Assembly: GCA_027604005.1 (NCBI GenBank)
Contig: JADGJT010000165.1
Coordinates: 1 to 44,712, forward strand
Direction of reading: 5' to 3'
DNA from: Dinochytrium kinnereticum
Taxonomy: Eukaryota; Chytridiomycota; Chytridiomycetes; Chytridiales; Chytridiaceae
Length of the DNA: 44,712 nucleotides
Every line of letters starts with the position of its first letter. Position 1 is the stretch's first letter. Below, in pieces: positions 31,935-43,263 of this stretch. The notes below the pieces were generated by a model, which saw nothing but the letters and a program-made list of their open reading frames with translations, was not told the origin of the DNA and searched no databases. The position numbers and the translations under genes were made by a program.

Positions 31935-33719
31935 TCACCCTCTCTCTTTTGACCTACCAAATAACCTGAATCCAAAGATTCGCTGCATGATCGTCTTTCT
32001 CGCCTTCTTCTTTACAGACGGCTTCTTTGCCGATGCGGGCATCGTCCCCTTCTTCCCCTTCCCTCCAATTCCCCAAGAGGCCGGCAATAACCGACCTCGG
32101 TTCCTCCTGCTGTTGACGAACCGTCCGTAAATGCTCTTGGGTGATATCCTTGTTTTAGGGTTGGAGAGAAGCTCCACCAAGGCTTTGCGCTCCTCCTCCC
32201 TCAGCTTGAAAACAAGCGGCACGCCTTCCGGATCTGCAAACGGCTCAAGGAGTGCTTTGGCGTACACCGTGCCGTTCCAGTCGAGCCTGGCGAGAAGTCT
32301 GTAAGGAACTTTCTCGGCCGCTTCACCGTATGGAACAGGCACGCCGTCGACCTCAAGGACCTTTTGGGAGGCCATGTGGATCTTGAGGTACCCCGGCATC
32401 TTGTTCCGCTGAAGGATGCGGCGGTAGGTTTTGAGACCGTACATGCGTTTAAGTGAGTCAAGGTAGGTATCCTCCATGTTGAAGTTTGAGAACACCTTGT
32501 TGAATTCATTGAACCAAGCCGTGATCCACCTCCCGTGTGGGATGGTGGCGATGAACCAGGATTCAAAGACGGGCCGTGTGGGAATGGTCGTGAACCTCTT
32601 CAAAAAGTACCCAAACGCCTCAGACCTGTTCCCATGTTGCCGTGCAAGAATCTCGTCAAGGCTCCCCGTCAAAATCACAGACGAGTCCAACCAGAACCCT
32701 CCCCGCTCCATCAACACTGCCAGACGCACCCAATCCGCTTTGAACCTCACATCCATCTCAGCGAAATTGTGAGGAGGCGGGGTGAGGATGTGCTTTTGAA
32801 CCGTCTGGTTGGTGATGAGGGTGATGTTGAAGGTCGGGTTGTAACGTTTCCACCCCATAATGCATTCTTGCGCCAGCTCGGGGGGGTTGGCGTCGTCCCA
32901 GTAAGTCCATATCTTCTTTGGAATCTGGAGGGACCTGGGTGTCTCTTTAATCTGCGAATCCGCAACCACTCTATTCTCTAAAGCCTTGGTGTCGATGGCG
33001 AGTGGAATGACCTCTCGATTGAACGGAGCCTCCTTCACGCCCTGCTTCTTCAACCTGAACCTCGATATCTCCTCAGGTGTGCTAGGCTGACTCCACTGCT
33101 GAATCGACTTCGCCCCATTCTCGTCCACCTCCTCCTCCTCCATTGACTCCTCAAATCCCTTGCCCTTGATCCTGCTCTTCCGTCTCCTCCTCCGCTTCTG
33201 CGACGACTTAGCATTCCACCCTTTCAACTCCCACGGCGCAGCCTTGGCCGCCACTGGATTCACTTTCACCCCACCTGCCTTCCCCTCATACGTCTCACGA
33301 AAGATCGGGGGCGGGTCAGCCGGCACCCCATCCCACTCCGCATCTCCGACCTCCCCGTCCCCAAGGTCGCCTCCCACCCCTGCGTCTCTGTTAAAAGAAG
33401 AAGAAGAAGAAGAAGAAGAAGAAGAAGGCTGCCCGGCATCCTCTGCGCCATTCGACATTCCGATGCGATCGTCCTTGTCGCCGGTGGTCGCGGTGGTGGA
33501 CGCCACCGCCGTCGACGACGTGAACAGCGACCAAGCGCTTGAAACGAGGATCATGACAAAGAACGTGCATGATGCGACAAGGACGAGGAACAGGAGGTTT
33601 CGAGCCAGCCTTTTGGGCCGTTTGACCATGGACTGCAGGAACGCCGTCATGTCCTCCGTCTGTCTCCAAAGAGGCCAAAGGGCGGGGTCAAGCGAATCGC
33701 GCTTCCGCAAGCGACTCAA
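31935..33719 (-). CDS. Type II membrane glycosyltransferase, GT32/Caps_synth-like
   Basis: Intronless, 594 residues. A short basic N-terminus (KRPKRLARN) is followed by one signal-anchor helix (LLFLVLVASCTFFVMILVSS), so it is probably a Golgi type II protein. A disordered stem follows, with a Ser run from a TCT-type repeat (about 33392-33427) and a basic patch. The catalytic region starts IPKKIWTYWDDANPPE, then YNPTFNITLITNQTV and FKADWVRLAVLMERGGFWLDSSVIL. This is the pattern of capsular polysaccharide synthesis-like / Och1-related enzymes, where the Asp of GG-x-x-x-D binds the metal and nucleotide sugar; here the motif is GGFWLDSS. Donor and acceptor sugars cannot be told. The C-terminal 60 residues are Lys/Arg-rich. 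Confidence 0.8.
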   Translation of the reverse strand: MSRLRKRDSLDPALWPLWRQTEDMTAFLQSMVKRPKRLARNLLFLVLVASCTFFVMILVSSAWSLFTSSTAVASTTATTGDKDDRIGMSNGAEDAGQPSSSSSSSSSSFNRDAGVGGDLGDGEVGDAEWDGVPADPPPIFRETYEGKAGGVKVNPVAAKAAPWELKGWNAKSSQKRRRRRKSRIKGKGFEESMEEEEVDENGAKSIQQWSQPSTPEEISRFRLKKQGVKEAPFNREVIPLAIDTKALENRVVADSQIKETPRSLQIPKKIWTYWDDANPPELAQECIMGWKRYNPTFNITLITNQTVQKHILTPPPHNFAEMDVRFKADWVRLAVLMERGGFWLDSSVILTGSLDEILARQHGNRSEAFGYFLKRFTTIPTRPVFESWFIATIPHGRWITAWFNEFNKVFSNFNMEDTYLDSLKRMYGLKTYRRILQRNKMPGYLKIHMASQKVLEVDGVPVPYGEAAEKVPYRLLARLDWNGTVYAKALLEPFADPEGVPLVFKLREEERKALVELLSNPKTRISPKSIYGRFVNSRRNRGRLLPASWGIGGKGKKGTMPASAKKPSVKKKARKTIMQRIFGFRLFGRSKERG

Positions 33720-34204
33720 GCTGGCGAGGGGGGTGGGTTGAAGGCGAGAGGCGAGAGGCGACGGCGACGGCTGAAGGGTCGGATGACGGGCGTTTGACGG
33801 GCGCTGGCCAGGGCCTCAGCGCATTGCACACTTGTTTGCTTGTTTTTCTGTTGGGATCGCCCAATGATGGGGAAAAAAAAACAACAAAAAAAAAAACGGG
33901 TACGTCGGAGTTTCAATCCTTTCTATTTTGTTGGCGTTTGGACTCGCGCGAGTCCGTCAAAGGACGCCGTCACTCACCCGCAGCAGCACAGGCCCTCCTC
34001 ACCCTCCTCACCCTCCTCACCCGTCCTCCAACCCTCCTCACCTACAAGCCCAGGAAAAACAGGTCGGAGGCTGCCAGGGGGACGAGTGATTGGTTGCGAT
34101 GATGGCCCGTCCTCAGATGCCTCAGATGCCAGAGGACGGGGCAAGTGCGATGGCCAGAACGGGAGGATGATGGGAAGCGATCTCCCTCCACCCATCTCTT
34201 TTTG
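33720..34204. other. Spacer between the two glycosyltransferase genes
   Basis: 485 bp with A-runs near 33873-33896 and tandem CCTCCTCAC units at about 33991-34042. No gene supported. Confidence 0.5.
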
Positions 34205-37200
34205 TTATGTCGCATTGCCAGTTGTCGTCTCCGCAGCCCTCATTGCAAACCGCATTCTCTCTCTTGACACCGCCGCAGCCATTCTCAAAACACCGTCAGC
34301 AACATCCTCCATGTTTGGAATGTACGAATCCATGATTGGCAATCGCATGTAAAGGTGGCCCATCTACTCAGAAAAAAGTTAGATGCATCACCATAAACCA
34401 TCACATTGCAAACAATGAAAAATGAAGACCATAGCTGCAAAACAAAAATAAAAAAAACTGAAGAGATCAACAAACAAAAAAAAAAGAAAAGGGTTCCTCA
34501 CCCCCATGGCCAGATTCCTAAACTGCAAATTCCCAACCGACCTCTTCCGAGGCTGCAACTCCAAAACCCCAGCAACAGGCGCCCTCCTCAAAAAAATCTC
34601 ATGCACAAACGAAGCCCCATGCGGCCCAACCATCACATCCGTCCCCTGAGCAACAGCAACCTGCTGATCCATCTCCAAAACCGCAAAATCAACCGCACGA
34701 AACTCAATCCGTGGCCAAAGTCTCCTCAGCGACGGTGGAGGAAGGGTGCACTTGCCGCCGTCAACCGCCGGTAAAGTGTTATCCTGATGCGGTCGAGGAG
34801 GGTTGCTGAAGGATCGAAAATCGCTGCCACCACCACCCCGACGATGAAGCTGTGGAGATGGAAACAACTCCACTGAGGCCCTCTCAACACCTTCCCATCC
34901 CTCCTCCAGAGCCTCATTCCATCTGCCAACCTTTCTCTCCAGCATTTTCAGAAACTCCCCCTCGTTCGACACAACGCGAGTGAGCCGTGCAGTGCTGTTC
35001 AAAGTGGCTGATTTCCTGATCGCGTAGGTGATCATGATGGGCAGTTTGAGGATCCTATGCGCCTTTCTAGGGTGAGTGGAGGTGGAGTGGATGAGGTCAA
35101 GGAGTTTCCAAAGGGATGGGTGATGGGATGTGGTGTTTTGCGGGGTGTTAGTCTGTCCGTCAAGGCGGTGACCAACTCCAACCCAATTCTCAACGCCGAC
35201 CAGATGGCCCTTCAGAGGGCCCTTTGAAACTTTTTGAAGCAGACCCAAAGAGTCCACTGGAAGAAAAAGGCTCAAAATCCTCTGGGGATGATCAACATCC
35301 CACCTCTTCGACATCCACCTCCAAATCAACGTCCCAACCGTCAGCTTCTTCCTCGACTTCTTTACCGTGCCCCCACACTCAACCACCGGCCTCCAAGACC
35401 CATCCAACCTCATATCACCCACCTCCGGATCATAGACCCCACTCACCAACACCCCTCTTTGACCACTCACCCCATTCACCCTCCTCCACCCATCCACCAA
35501 AAAGGCCCTGAACCCACTCAAAAGCGGGTTCAAGAAACACTTTGACACAAAGCTCCCCTGCAAGCTCAAAGGCGACACACCGCCATGCGCTCCCCAGACG
35601 CCTCGTTTGATGCAGACGGTCGCGTCGATCTTTCCTGTTAAGGTCTGAATGCGGTCGGCAAGGTCGTGGAGGGTGTATAACATTTTGGTGTGAGAGAAGA
35701 TGTGCGACCAGGCCTTTATGTAGGGGCCGTCGGGATGAGTGTCGAGCAGGATTGGGTGGGTGGTGTTTGGGAAAAGTGGGGGACGGACGGAGGCGTAGGA
35801 GGTGAAGGCGTTGAGGAAATCTTGGTGGGCTTGGTAAGGGTTTGTGGTGTCCCATCTGAAGAGGCTAGTGTTATGATGTGAAGTCCAAAGAAGAGAGTAT
35901 TTGAGGATCAACTTACCTTTTGACAAAGTAGAGTGTTTCGTCAATCCTGTTTTGTACACAATAAAAAAAAACGATAAGTATTAGAAAAGAAGAGAAAACG
36001 AAGAAGAAAAGGTGGCCGATTCCTTCCTCAACATCATTTTCACCAAGGCATGACTTACCACGCATCGCATCGAATCTCCTGGTCCTGCTCAAGAAACTCC
36101 GAGGCCCCTAATTCAGCCCCACCCGAAAGAAAAAAAGAAAAAAATAGCAAGTCACGAAACACCCTGACCAAGTGAAGATCGAAGAGGAAGAAGAAGAGGA
36201 CGAAGGAGGCAATCAAACAAAAGTTGAAATAAAAGATGACACTCACGCCTTCCCCACCCAACACCCCCTTCCAAACTCCACCCCAACACCCCCACCTTCC
36301 CAACCTCAACCCTTGGCCCGCCCTTCCCCCCCACAAGGCCCTGAAACCACCTCCCCTCATCCAACCCACATGTAAAATTAAGCAACCCCCCAGGAGGAGC
36401 ATGCGACTCTGTCCATTCCAGCACACGCGAAAGATCAATAGCCATCATCCTGGCGTCGCAGGTGACGAGCGGGGTGGAATCGTCTATCGTTGTGCATGTG
36501 AGGGTGGAGGTGTTGGCGGGGATCACGGACGACGACGGGGTCAGACGGATGCCGAGGTGGGTGTCGATTGGGAGGGGAATGGTTTGACGGCGGTGTTTTG
36601 AGGGTCGTTTCTTGTGGGTGGGGGGTGGTCGAAGCCTGTTTCCCTGCAGCAACGAGACGATGTCATGAAACGACGAAAGCACGGTCAGAGGAAACCAAAA
36701 AAGGAGGAAGGAACGGTGGAAGGAAAAGAAAAGAAAAGGAAAAAGAAGGTCGAGAAGACGTTGAAAGTGGAGACGAACCCCCGCTGACGGCGACAGCGAC
36801 TTGTTGAAAGCGTCTGAAAACACCCGCATCTTGTCCTTATACTGCAGCCCCTCCTTCACACCACTCGCCGTCCAACCCTCCAGCTCCCTCCATCGGTCAC
36901 CACCGCAAACCAGATCGTGAGACGCCGTCATGGACGTCGCATTCACCAAGTCCCCAACCACACTCACGCCGACGAGCCTATCCTCACATGCCCTGGACCA
37001 CCCCGACCTCACACGATGCGCCTCACCAAGGTAGTCCAGAGCCGACCAATGCTCCTCACCTCTGGCACTCCCTTCGCCATCCCATGACTGCCCGCTCAGA
37101 TTCCCCATCAGCACCCCATCCGTGACAAGAAAATGATGGCTGAACCCCTGGCATCTCAGATCGTTCAGCAATTGCCCTGTCGCCAAGGTGTCGTAGGCGG

Positions 37201-37618
37201 GGTTGGGCCATGACAGCAGATCGCGGATGTGATTCATGGAGTCGGCAGAGGACGAGCAGAGGAGCCTCTCCCCATGGCCAGCATAGGGAAGGAGAAGGTC
37301 CATCCATGAGGATCCATCATGGTCCAACGGCCTGATGGAGGGCCTGGACGGCCACATCACCGAGACGACGCCCTTCCTCCCAGAGGCATCACCATGCGCG
37401 GCCAGCGTCGTAGTGTCGGGTGTCGACGGAGACTGGGATGATGCAGGATCGGATAAAGACGGGGTTGGGGTCGATGATGGGATGGAGGCAAAGAGGACGG
37501 CGAGGGAGGCGAGGCATGCGATGAACAGCACGATCGAGAGTCGGAGGAGGCTAGGACGTGCTCCGAGGCATGACCGTCTCGTAGCTTCATGCGTGGCTGC
37601 TGGGCGATGGCCTCGCAT
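34205..37618 (-). CDS. GT61-family (DUF563-like) glycosyltransferase
   Basis: Six exons in coding order: 37618-36779, 36643-36247, 36107-36059, 35946-35917, 35864-34502 and 34363-34205; the frame is kept and gives 945 residues. A signal-anchor helix (LLRLSIVLFIACLASLAVLFA) follows a basic N-terminus, which suggests the Golgi. The junction of the 49-nt and 30-nt exons encodes CDAWIDETLYFVK, typical of the family. The C-terminal core has TDVMVGPHGASFVHEIFL and VLELQP, the hallmark G-x-HGA-x-x-x-H segment of GT61 enzymes. The middle carries His-, Pro- and Ser-rich insertions, and the protein is longer than most family members. Sugar specificity unknown (xylosyl- and GlcNAc-transferases are known in the family). 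Only 87 bp separate its start from the stop of the next minus-strand gene. Confidence 0.85.
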
Positions 37619-37705
37619 CGCCGTCGTCGTCGTCTGTGCAAAAAAAGTGAATGGAGATTTGCCCTCACAATTTGAACAACGAACGACGACGGATGACGGC
37701 CGCCG

Positions 37706-38497
37706 TCATTTGCATGCATTGGCCCGCGACGTGCTCCTCTCCGTCTTCAGCAGGGGTTTACGAGGATTGAACGCGTCAAGGACACGGGGTCTGCGACGTG
37801 ACGGACGCTGGGCGAGTTCATCTGGTTTTGGCAGCATTCTATTTGTGAGGAGGAGACGCGTGTTGAACCTGGTTGGGTGCGCGCGTGAAGCGATGCGAGG
37901 GGAGGGGAGGGGAGTGGAGGGGACGACGGTTGCACCCCTTACCGCCGCAGCATTCCAGCTGTGAACCGATGGGCCTGACAAAGGCGATCGTGCGGTCAGG
38001 AGCAAAGCGAACAAAGAATAAAAAAAAAAAGGAGAGAATCGCGGTAGCTCATGGTGATTACGCCCCTAACGATGAGTGCTCCGTTGATGGCCTTGGCAAA
38101 CAACCTGTCGTCTTCATCCATCTTGGCCTTCAGCCTTCAGTTCTCTTCCTTCAATGTGAGGTTTTCATCCATCAGGAATTGAGAGGGAAAAGACATCAGC
38201 AGAGGACACCATCGACCATCCGACACTCACTCTTCAGAAAGCAAAGGCATATCCTCCGTCATAGACTTCGCGAACAAATGTGGATCCGCGCAGATGGGAG
38301 GTTTTACGCCAGAAACCCCCCAACCCCTTCCAATCCGTTCTCTCAACTAACAACATTGCGCGTGAAGCAAGCCATTCCTCTTTGCTTTCCCGCTCATCCA
38401 TTACGGATTCGACCGAATTCCAATCTGTAAAATGCCATCTCCGAGTCTCCAAACTCATGGAGCAAAAAAAAGTAATCCTGGGCTCCATGGAGCGCAA
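37706..38497 (-). CDS. Small protein of unknown function, five exons
   Basis: Proposed exons in coding order: 38497-38405, 38346-38231, 38134-38071, 37974-37943 and 37838-37706, 145 residues in frame. Intron donors are GTAATG, GTGAGT, GTTAGG and GTAAGG. The product has a charged helical centre in which LFAK occurs twice (HLFAKSMTEDMPLLSEEL and DRLFAKAINGALI), then AHRFTAGMLRR and a basic, Pro-rich C-terminus. I do not recognise a family. The continuous sense across four splice junctions argues for a real gene. The 5' end is least certain: Met at 38497 is the first in frame, one at 38458 is an alternative, and further upstream exons are possible. Confidence 0.5.
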
Positions 38498-39231
38498 ACT
38501 CTGAAAACGAACACCAACATGAGGCAGCCAAACCTACGAAACACAAGAGAAAGAAAAGAGAAAAAAAAGAAGAGGTGCGGCACCCTAACGATAAAAGGGG
38601 CGCTATTAATTCGTATATTCACAAGACGGATGGATAAGCGACAAACAGAAGAAAAACAAAAACAAAAAGAAATAACAATAAACAGCAGCAAGCGACTCCC
38701 CAAACTCCCGAAACCCTTCTCTCTATTCACCCGCCTATACTCCCCTTCCCCCAACCTCTTGAACCTCCTTACTGGTAAGTTAAACCCACCCCCAAACCCT
38801 ACTACTAAAAAAAAAAAAAAAACAACACCAAAAACAGCAAAAAAAAAAAAAAAACAACGACAATAAACAACCAACCAACCACCGCCGCATCCCTCGCGCA
38901 AAACCAAAGGCCACCCTCACAACTTCCAAAGCAACCATCCAGTCTCGACTCGAGAAAAAAAAAAAAATTGAACCGTTCACGCAATCATGCGGCCGGGCCC
39001 TCATTTCTCAACTCCGTCAGTGATGGACCTTTGGCCTGCGACAGTGAAAGCAGACGGGTTTTGACAGCACCGTGGGGTCAGGAAGAAGGGGCAGCAAAGG
39101 GAAGGGGTTGCAAAGATGACGGTCTATTGTTCTCTTCACGAAAAGGGAACAGGAAAAGGTGCGTTGTAAAACCTGCGGAAACCCCCCCCCCAAACAAAAA
39201 AAAAAGAAAAAAAAGTCCAAAGACGACACAT
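38498..39231. other. A/C-rich spacer
   Basis: Several A-runs (38805-38822, 38838-38853, 38955-38967). No gene is supported, although undetected 5' exons of the small gene to its left could lie here. Confidence 0.4.
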
Positions 39232-41943
39232 TCACCACCGATACGACCCCAAAACCTCCTCAAACACCCCGCGACAATCAACCACAGCCCCAACCTTGGC
39301 ACAAAGCAAAAAGCACCCAGACAGCTTCCGATGCAACGAGTAAGTCTCGTCAGGGGGTGGGGTGAGGCGTTCACGCAGCATGACCGGGATCTCGCTTCGA
39401 ACCCTGTTGGTGATGGATTGGTTGTGAAAGTTGAAGGGACGCTTGCGGTGGGTCAGGGAGAAGGGTTCAGCGAGGGCCAGGAGGGAGTTAACGTGGGCTG
39501 AAATCATTGTCTGCGTTTTTTGGTGGTGTTGGTTAGGGTTGGTTAGGGTTGGTTAGAGGATGGGTTTTACGTCGTGAAGATGATTAGAGAGTCATGCTGA
39601 CCCCCCAAACTCTCCATGCTCCCCATTACAAAAAGAACAAGAAAAGGGAAAGGGAAAAAAAAAAACAAAAAAAAAAACAAAACAGAACAGAAATTAAAAA
39701 AACGGGGGTGACCCTCGCCTCCTCACCTCACTCTCCAAACCAGTCAAGAACCCCAACTTTCTTGACCAAAAAACACACCCCTCCCGATCCCCCTCACTGG
39801 CAGCAACAAGAACCTGAAGGTAAGCGTCCGTGAACGTCTTGTCGAACTCCCGAGACGCGCCGAAATCCAACAGGTGGATCTGACGAAAGAAGGAAAGGAA
39901 TGTAAGGTTTAGGGCGAAAGAGGAATGAAAGAATTGAGAGAGGGGTACCATTCGGTGCTGCTCGTTGTAAAGAAAGTTGGACCAGTTTGGGTCGGTTTGC
40001 ATGAATTTAAAGTCAAAGAGCTCGCGGAGGCAGAGGCGGAGAAGCTTCTCACCAATCTACATCCAAAAAAGTTTCAAGAAGGGGGTTAGGAAAAACACGA
40101 CAGAAATCAATCAGTGGAGCACCCTCCAACAAAGGCAACTCGAAGCAACATGTACCTCATTCCTCCTCTCCTGACTCAAATGTCCAACCTTCCCGATCGA
40201 CACGCCCTCCACAAAATCCGTGACCAGCACCGACCCCGTCGACACCTCCCCAAACACCTTTGGAACATTAAACCCCGTCAACCCACTCTTCTCCACCAAC
40301 TCCCGAAACCGAACGATGCTCTCCGCCTCCCTAACATAATCACACTCCCACCCCAACTCCAACCTCGCCACCCGGATGGTGTTGTCCAGATACATCCCCT
40401 TGGGCAAGATGGACCCCATGGTCGCCAACGCCCGCAGGTAATCCAGATCCGAGTCAATGGACTTTGCGACCCCCGGGTACTGGACCTTGACAGCAACAGA
40501 GCGATGATCGCCCGATGAGGGGCATCGGAGAACGGCCTTGTGAACTTGACCGATGGAGGCAGCGGCGATGGGCATGGGGTCAAAGGAGACAAAGAGATGT
40601 TTCCAGTCCGCGCCGAGCTCGCGACGCATGACCTGCTCGAGTTGGGAGTCGGGCATGTAGTTGGCACTGTTTTGGACGCGGAGGAGGATTTGTTCGAATT
40701 CGGGGGGCATCATGCTGCTGTCTTTTTTTTTTTTTTTTTCATTCGAGAGGAAGGGGAGGGGGGACGTTGAAGGTTAGATAGGCTCGTTTTTGCTTGCTAG
40801 TTTGCAGGCTGTTTGCTCTGTTGTTGTTTTTTCCCAGTTTTGCTTTTGTTTTTCGTGGTCTCGTTTTTTGGAAAAAGAGAAGGGGGGGGAAGATGGTCAC
40901 CTTGAATGCTGAGCATTTGACCCAATTTCAACGCGGCACCACGCATCCGCGACAGCCTGTCGACGATCCTCTGAATATTTGATTTCGTCAAGAGAAGGCT
41001 ACCACCATTATCTAAAACCACAGAAAGTTCAGCATCACCAAAGAACCCCACGAGAGATCACTCACCTGATCCAGAGGAGACGCCCGTAGCTCTTCTCAAC
41101 GCCTCCGCAGCAGCCCCAACTCCCACTCCCATCGCCAGTCCTAAAGGCAGAAAAGGAAGGTTGGTCAGGTGTGAAAAAGAAGAATAAAAGAAAACCGGTG
41201 CTAGTTTGGGGCAGGGGAGGAGGAGGAAGCTCACCTCCGTATTGAAATAGCCGGCCTATCCGAGACGATGGCACTTTGGACGCCTGCATGACCTTTGCGG
41301 GTTCCTGATATCAGCAGAGGGGGGGGTGGAATGGTGAGACTCGGATGCCATTTCAGAACACCACCCCAGTGCAATGAACAAGTGGAAAGGGGGAAAGGAG
41401 CAGAGATCTGAAAGACATGGAAGGCAGCAGAGATGATCGCACTCTTCACCCCTGCAAGATGGGATGAAGCATGAAGGGGAAAAGAAGAATAAAAAGGCCA
41501 GCACGAACCTCAACCTGCAGCACCCCAGCATCACTGATATGCCTCTCGTAAGCATCCACCGGTGGAATCTCCTCCTTCAAAGACGGCGCAACCTCCTCCT
41601 TGACCACCACCGGCTGCACCAGCTGCTCCCTCGCCAACCTCTGAATCTCCTCCTTCTCCCTCCTAAACTCTCTCAGACTCATCTCATGGTGATCCACCTC
41701 TCCCAAATCCGAGGACCGCACAGCGGTGGACGCAGAAGCGACGGAGGAAGCAGCGACGGACGTGATCTGCTGCTGAAGGGTGGAGGAGACCTGCGTGAGG
41801 AGCTTTGGGAGGGTGGAGGTTCTGGCGTGCAGGGAGAGGTCGGAGGATGCTTGGGACACGGCGATGCGGAGGACGGCTCTGAGGCCCAGTGCGAGCATGG
41901 TGAGGTCTGAGGCCGTGCGCCGTGACGGGATGACGGAGGGCAT
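39232..41943 (-). CDS. COQ8: ABC1/ADCK-family atypical kinase, COQ8-like
   Basis: Eight exons in coding order: 41943-41509, 41304-41235, 41140-41066, 41011-40901, 40721-40156, 40056-39949, 39879-39727 and 39510-39232, 598 residues in frame. The family supports ubiquinone biosynthesis in the mitochondrial inner membrane. The N-terminus is basic and could be a presequence. Diagnostic motifs follow: [30 protein letters not shown] (KxGQ), AAASIGQVH (Ala-rich loop), [23 protein letters not shown] (catalytic loop) and [10 protein letters not shown] (DFG). The C-terminal end [19 protein letters not shown] is typical of COQ8/ADCK3. One acceptor (40722) is AAG; this choice gives [12 protein letters not shown]. 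An extra cassette exon in intron 1 was considered and dropped. Confidence 0.93.
39531..39556 (+). repeat. Telomere-like GGTTAGGGTT decamer repeat in a COQ8 intron
   Basis: Two full copies of GGTTAGGGTT and a partial third (GGTTAG) lie in the last intron of the COQ8-like gene. The unit contains TTAGGG, the telomere hexamer of many fungi and animals, but as a 10-mer. Confidence 0.8.
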
Positions 41944-42110
41944 CGTTCGATCGTTCGTTCGGATGTCGCTGCGACGGGGTGGGGTGGGGTGAGGGGGGAG
42001 TTGGAAAACGGAAATTCGAGAGGTGACAAGCCGTGTCAGTCAGTGCCAGAGAGACATTGCATCGAGGCGACGCGTGGAGAGCGGAGCGACTGAACGCGAC
42101 ACGCGCTTTG

Positions 42111-42160
42111 GACGCGATGGATGCGATGGATGCGATGGACGCGATGGATGCGATGGATGA
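42111..42160 (+). repeat. GCGATGGAT nonamer tandem repeat
   Basis: About five imperfect copies of a 9-bp unit, upstream of the COQ8-like gene. A related GATGGATG array lies at 43390-43448. Confidence 0.85.
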
Positions 42161-43112
42161 ATGTTGAGTTGGACCGGCTGCGGGTCTGCCTCTTTTCATT
42201 CTTTTCTGCGGATAACGATACCGCGTCAATCAAAGTCTCGGAACCAGTTTTGAACTTCACTCTTGAGGATGCCCCATCGGCAGCAGAAGCTCGTCAAGAA
42301 GCGGGTAGCGGGTAGGGCCCCGCCCCCCGAACGTCAAGCCAGGCGTCAGCGCTTGGAAGCGGCATCCCAGCTGGAGGAGGCAGCAGAACGTCCTCTAACC
42401 ATTAGAGAGAGATGGGGTCACCTCAGTTGCTGAAGAGATAAAGCTCACAGACGACATGCCGGCGATGGAGACTGACTGACCTTGCAGATTTCGAGTGCAC
42501 AGAGAAAGAAACGCAGATCAAGAAAGCTCAGACCCGGTTGAAAGCGCCGCGTCCCTTCATAAGCGCGACCTCCTCCGGAAGACGACAATGTTGAATCCAA
42601 CATGCAAACCTTGAAGAATCCCCACTCATGTTGAAAGTTGAGCTCCCAGTTTTTTTTTTCAAAAACCAACCAGTAGTGAGTGGCCGACGCGACCAAACCA
42701 GGCAGACCGCGAGCGATTCCACCTGACATCCCCTGCTGGACACACCATCCGCATCCGCGCACGCGTACGCGGGGACCAGCAGTTTGTTCAGTCAAAGGCA
42801 GGACTACCAGACTTTTTCTTGCATCCAACGCTGGGCCAAAGGCAGCAGAGCCTCAGACAAACAGATTCGTAACTTTGGCTGCTTGACAGCCATACCAACG
42901 CACCTTGTCACGTCTTTGTTTGAAAGGCACTTTCAAGGATGAATCGCTTTCAGAGAGTGCAGCTGAGGTCGTCCGCAGAGCTTGCCCCGCAACACCTGCC
43001 ACGCCACCACGCGCGATCGCGTCGACACCTGCCTCCACAACGGTGCCAGCACCCCCCCCGTCACGCGCGCTCCCCTGCTGCTGCTGGCTGGTGCCAGGGT
43101 GTGGCGCAGCAT

Positions 43113-43149
43113 TCTGTCTGTCTGTCTGTGTGTCTGTCTGTGTGTGTGT
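43113..43149 (+). repeat. CTGT/GT microsatellite
   Basis: CTGTCTGT units passing into GTGTGT, about 115 bp upstream of the eL8 start codon. Confidence 0.85.
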
Positions 43150-43263
43150 TGGGGGCCCGTCAGCGAATGTCCCTGAAAGACAGACAGAAGTGATTCTTCA
43201 GATTCACCACAGCAATAATTTGAGGAGCAAAAAATTCATAACTGACAGTAAGACGAAGAAGAA

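Larger units (their letters stand above)
41944..43263. other. Divergent spacer between COQ8-like gene and eL8
   Basis: No gene supported. It holds the GATGGATGC-type array at 42111-42160 and a CTGT/GT microsatellite at about 43113-43149, close upstream of the eL8 start. Open frames on both strands lack motifs. Confidence 0.45.

Noticed and set aside
38455..38907. 150-residue minus-strand open frame rich in Phe and Val
   Set aside because: Translation of an A-run-rich spacer on the complementary strand; composition artefact.
41405..41449. Possible cassette exon in intron 1 of the COQ8-like gene
   Set aside because: It would introduce a stop in phase 0 (GGG TGA), whereas direct joining of the flanking exons gives the family sequence.
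42390..42420. CTCTAACCATTAGAG hairpin resembling a tRNA anticodon arm
   Set aside because: The loop has 5 bases, not 7, and no D-arm, T-arm or acceptor stem can be drawn around it.
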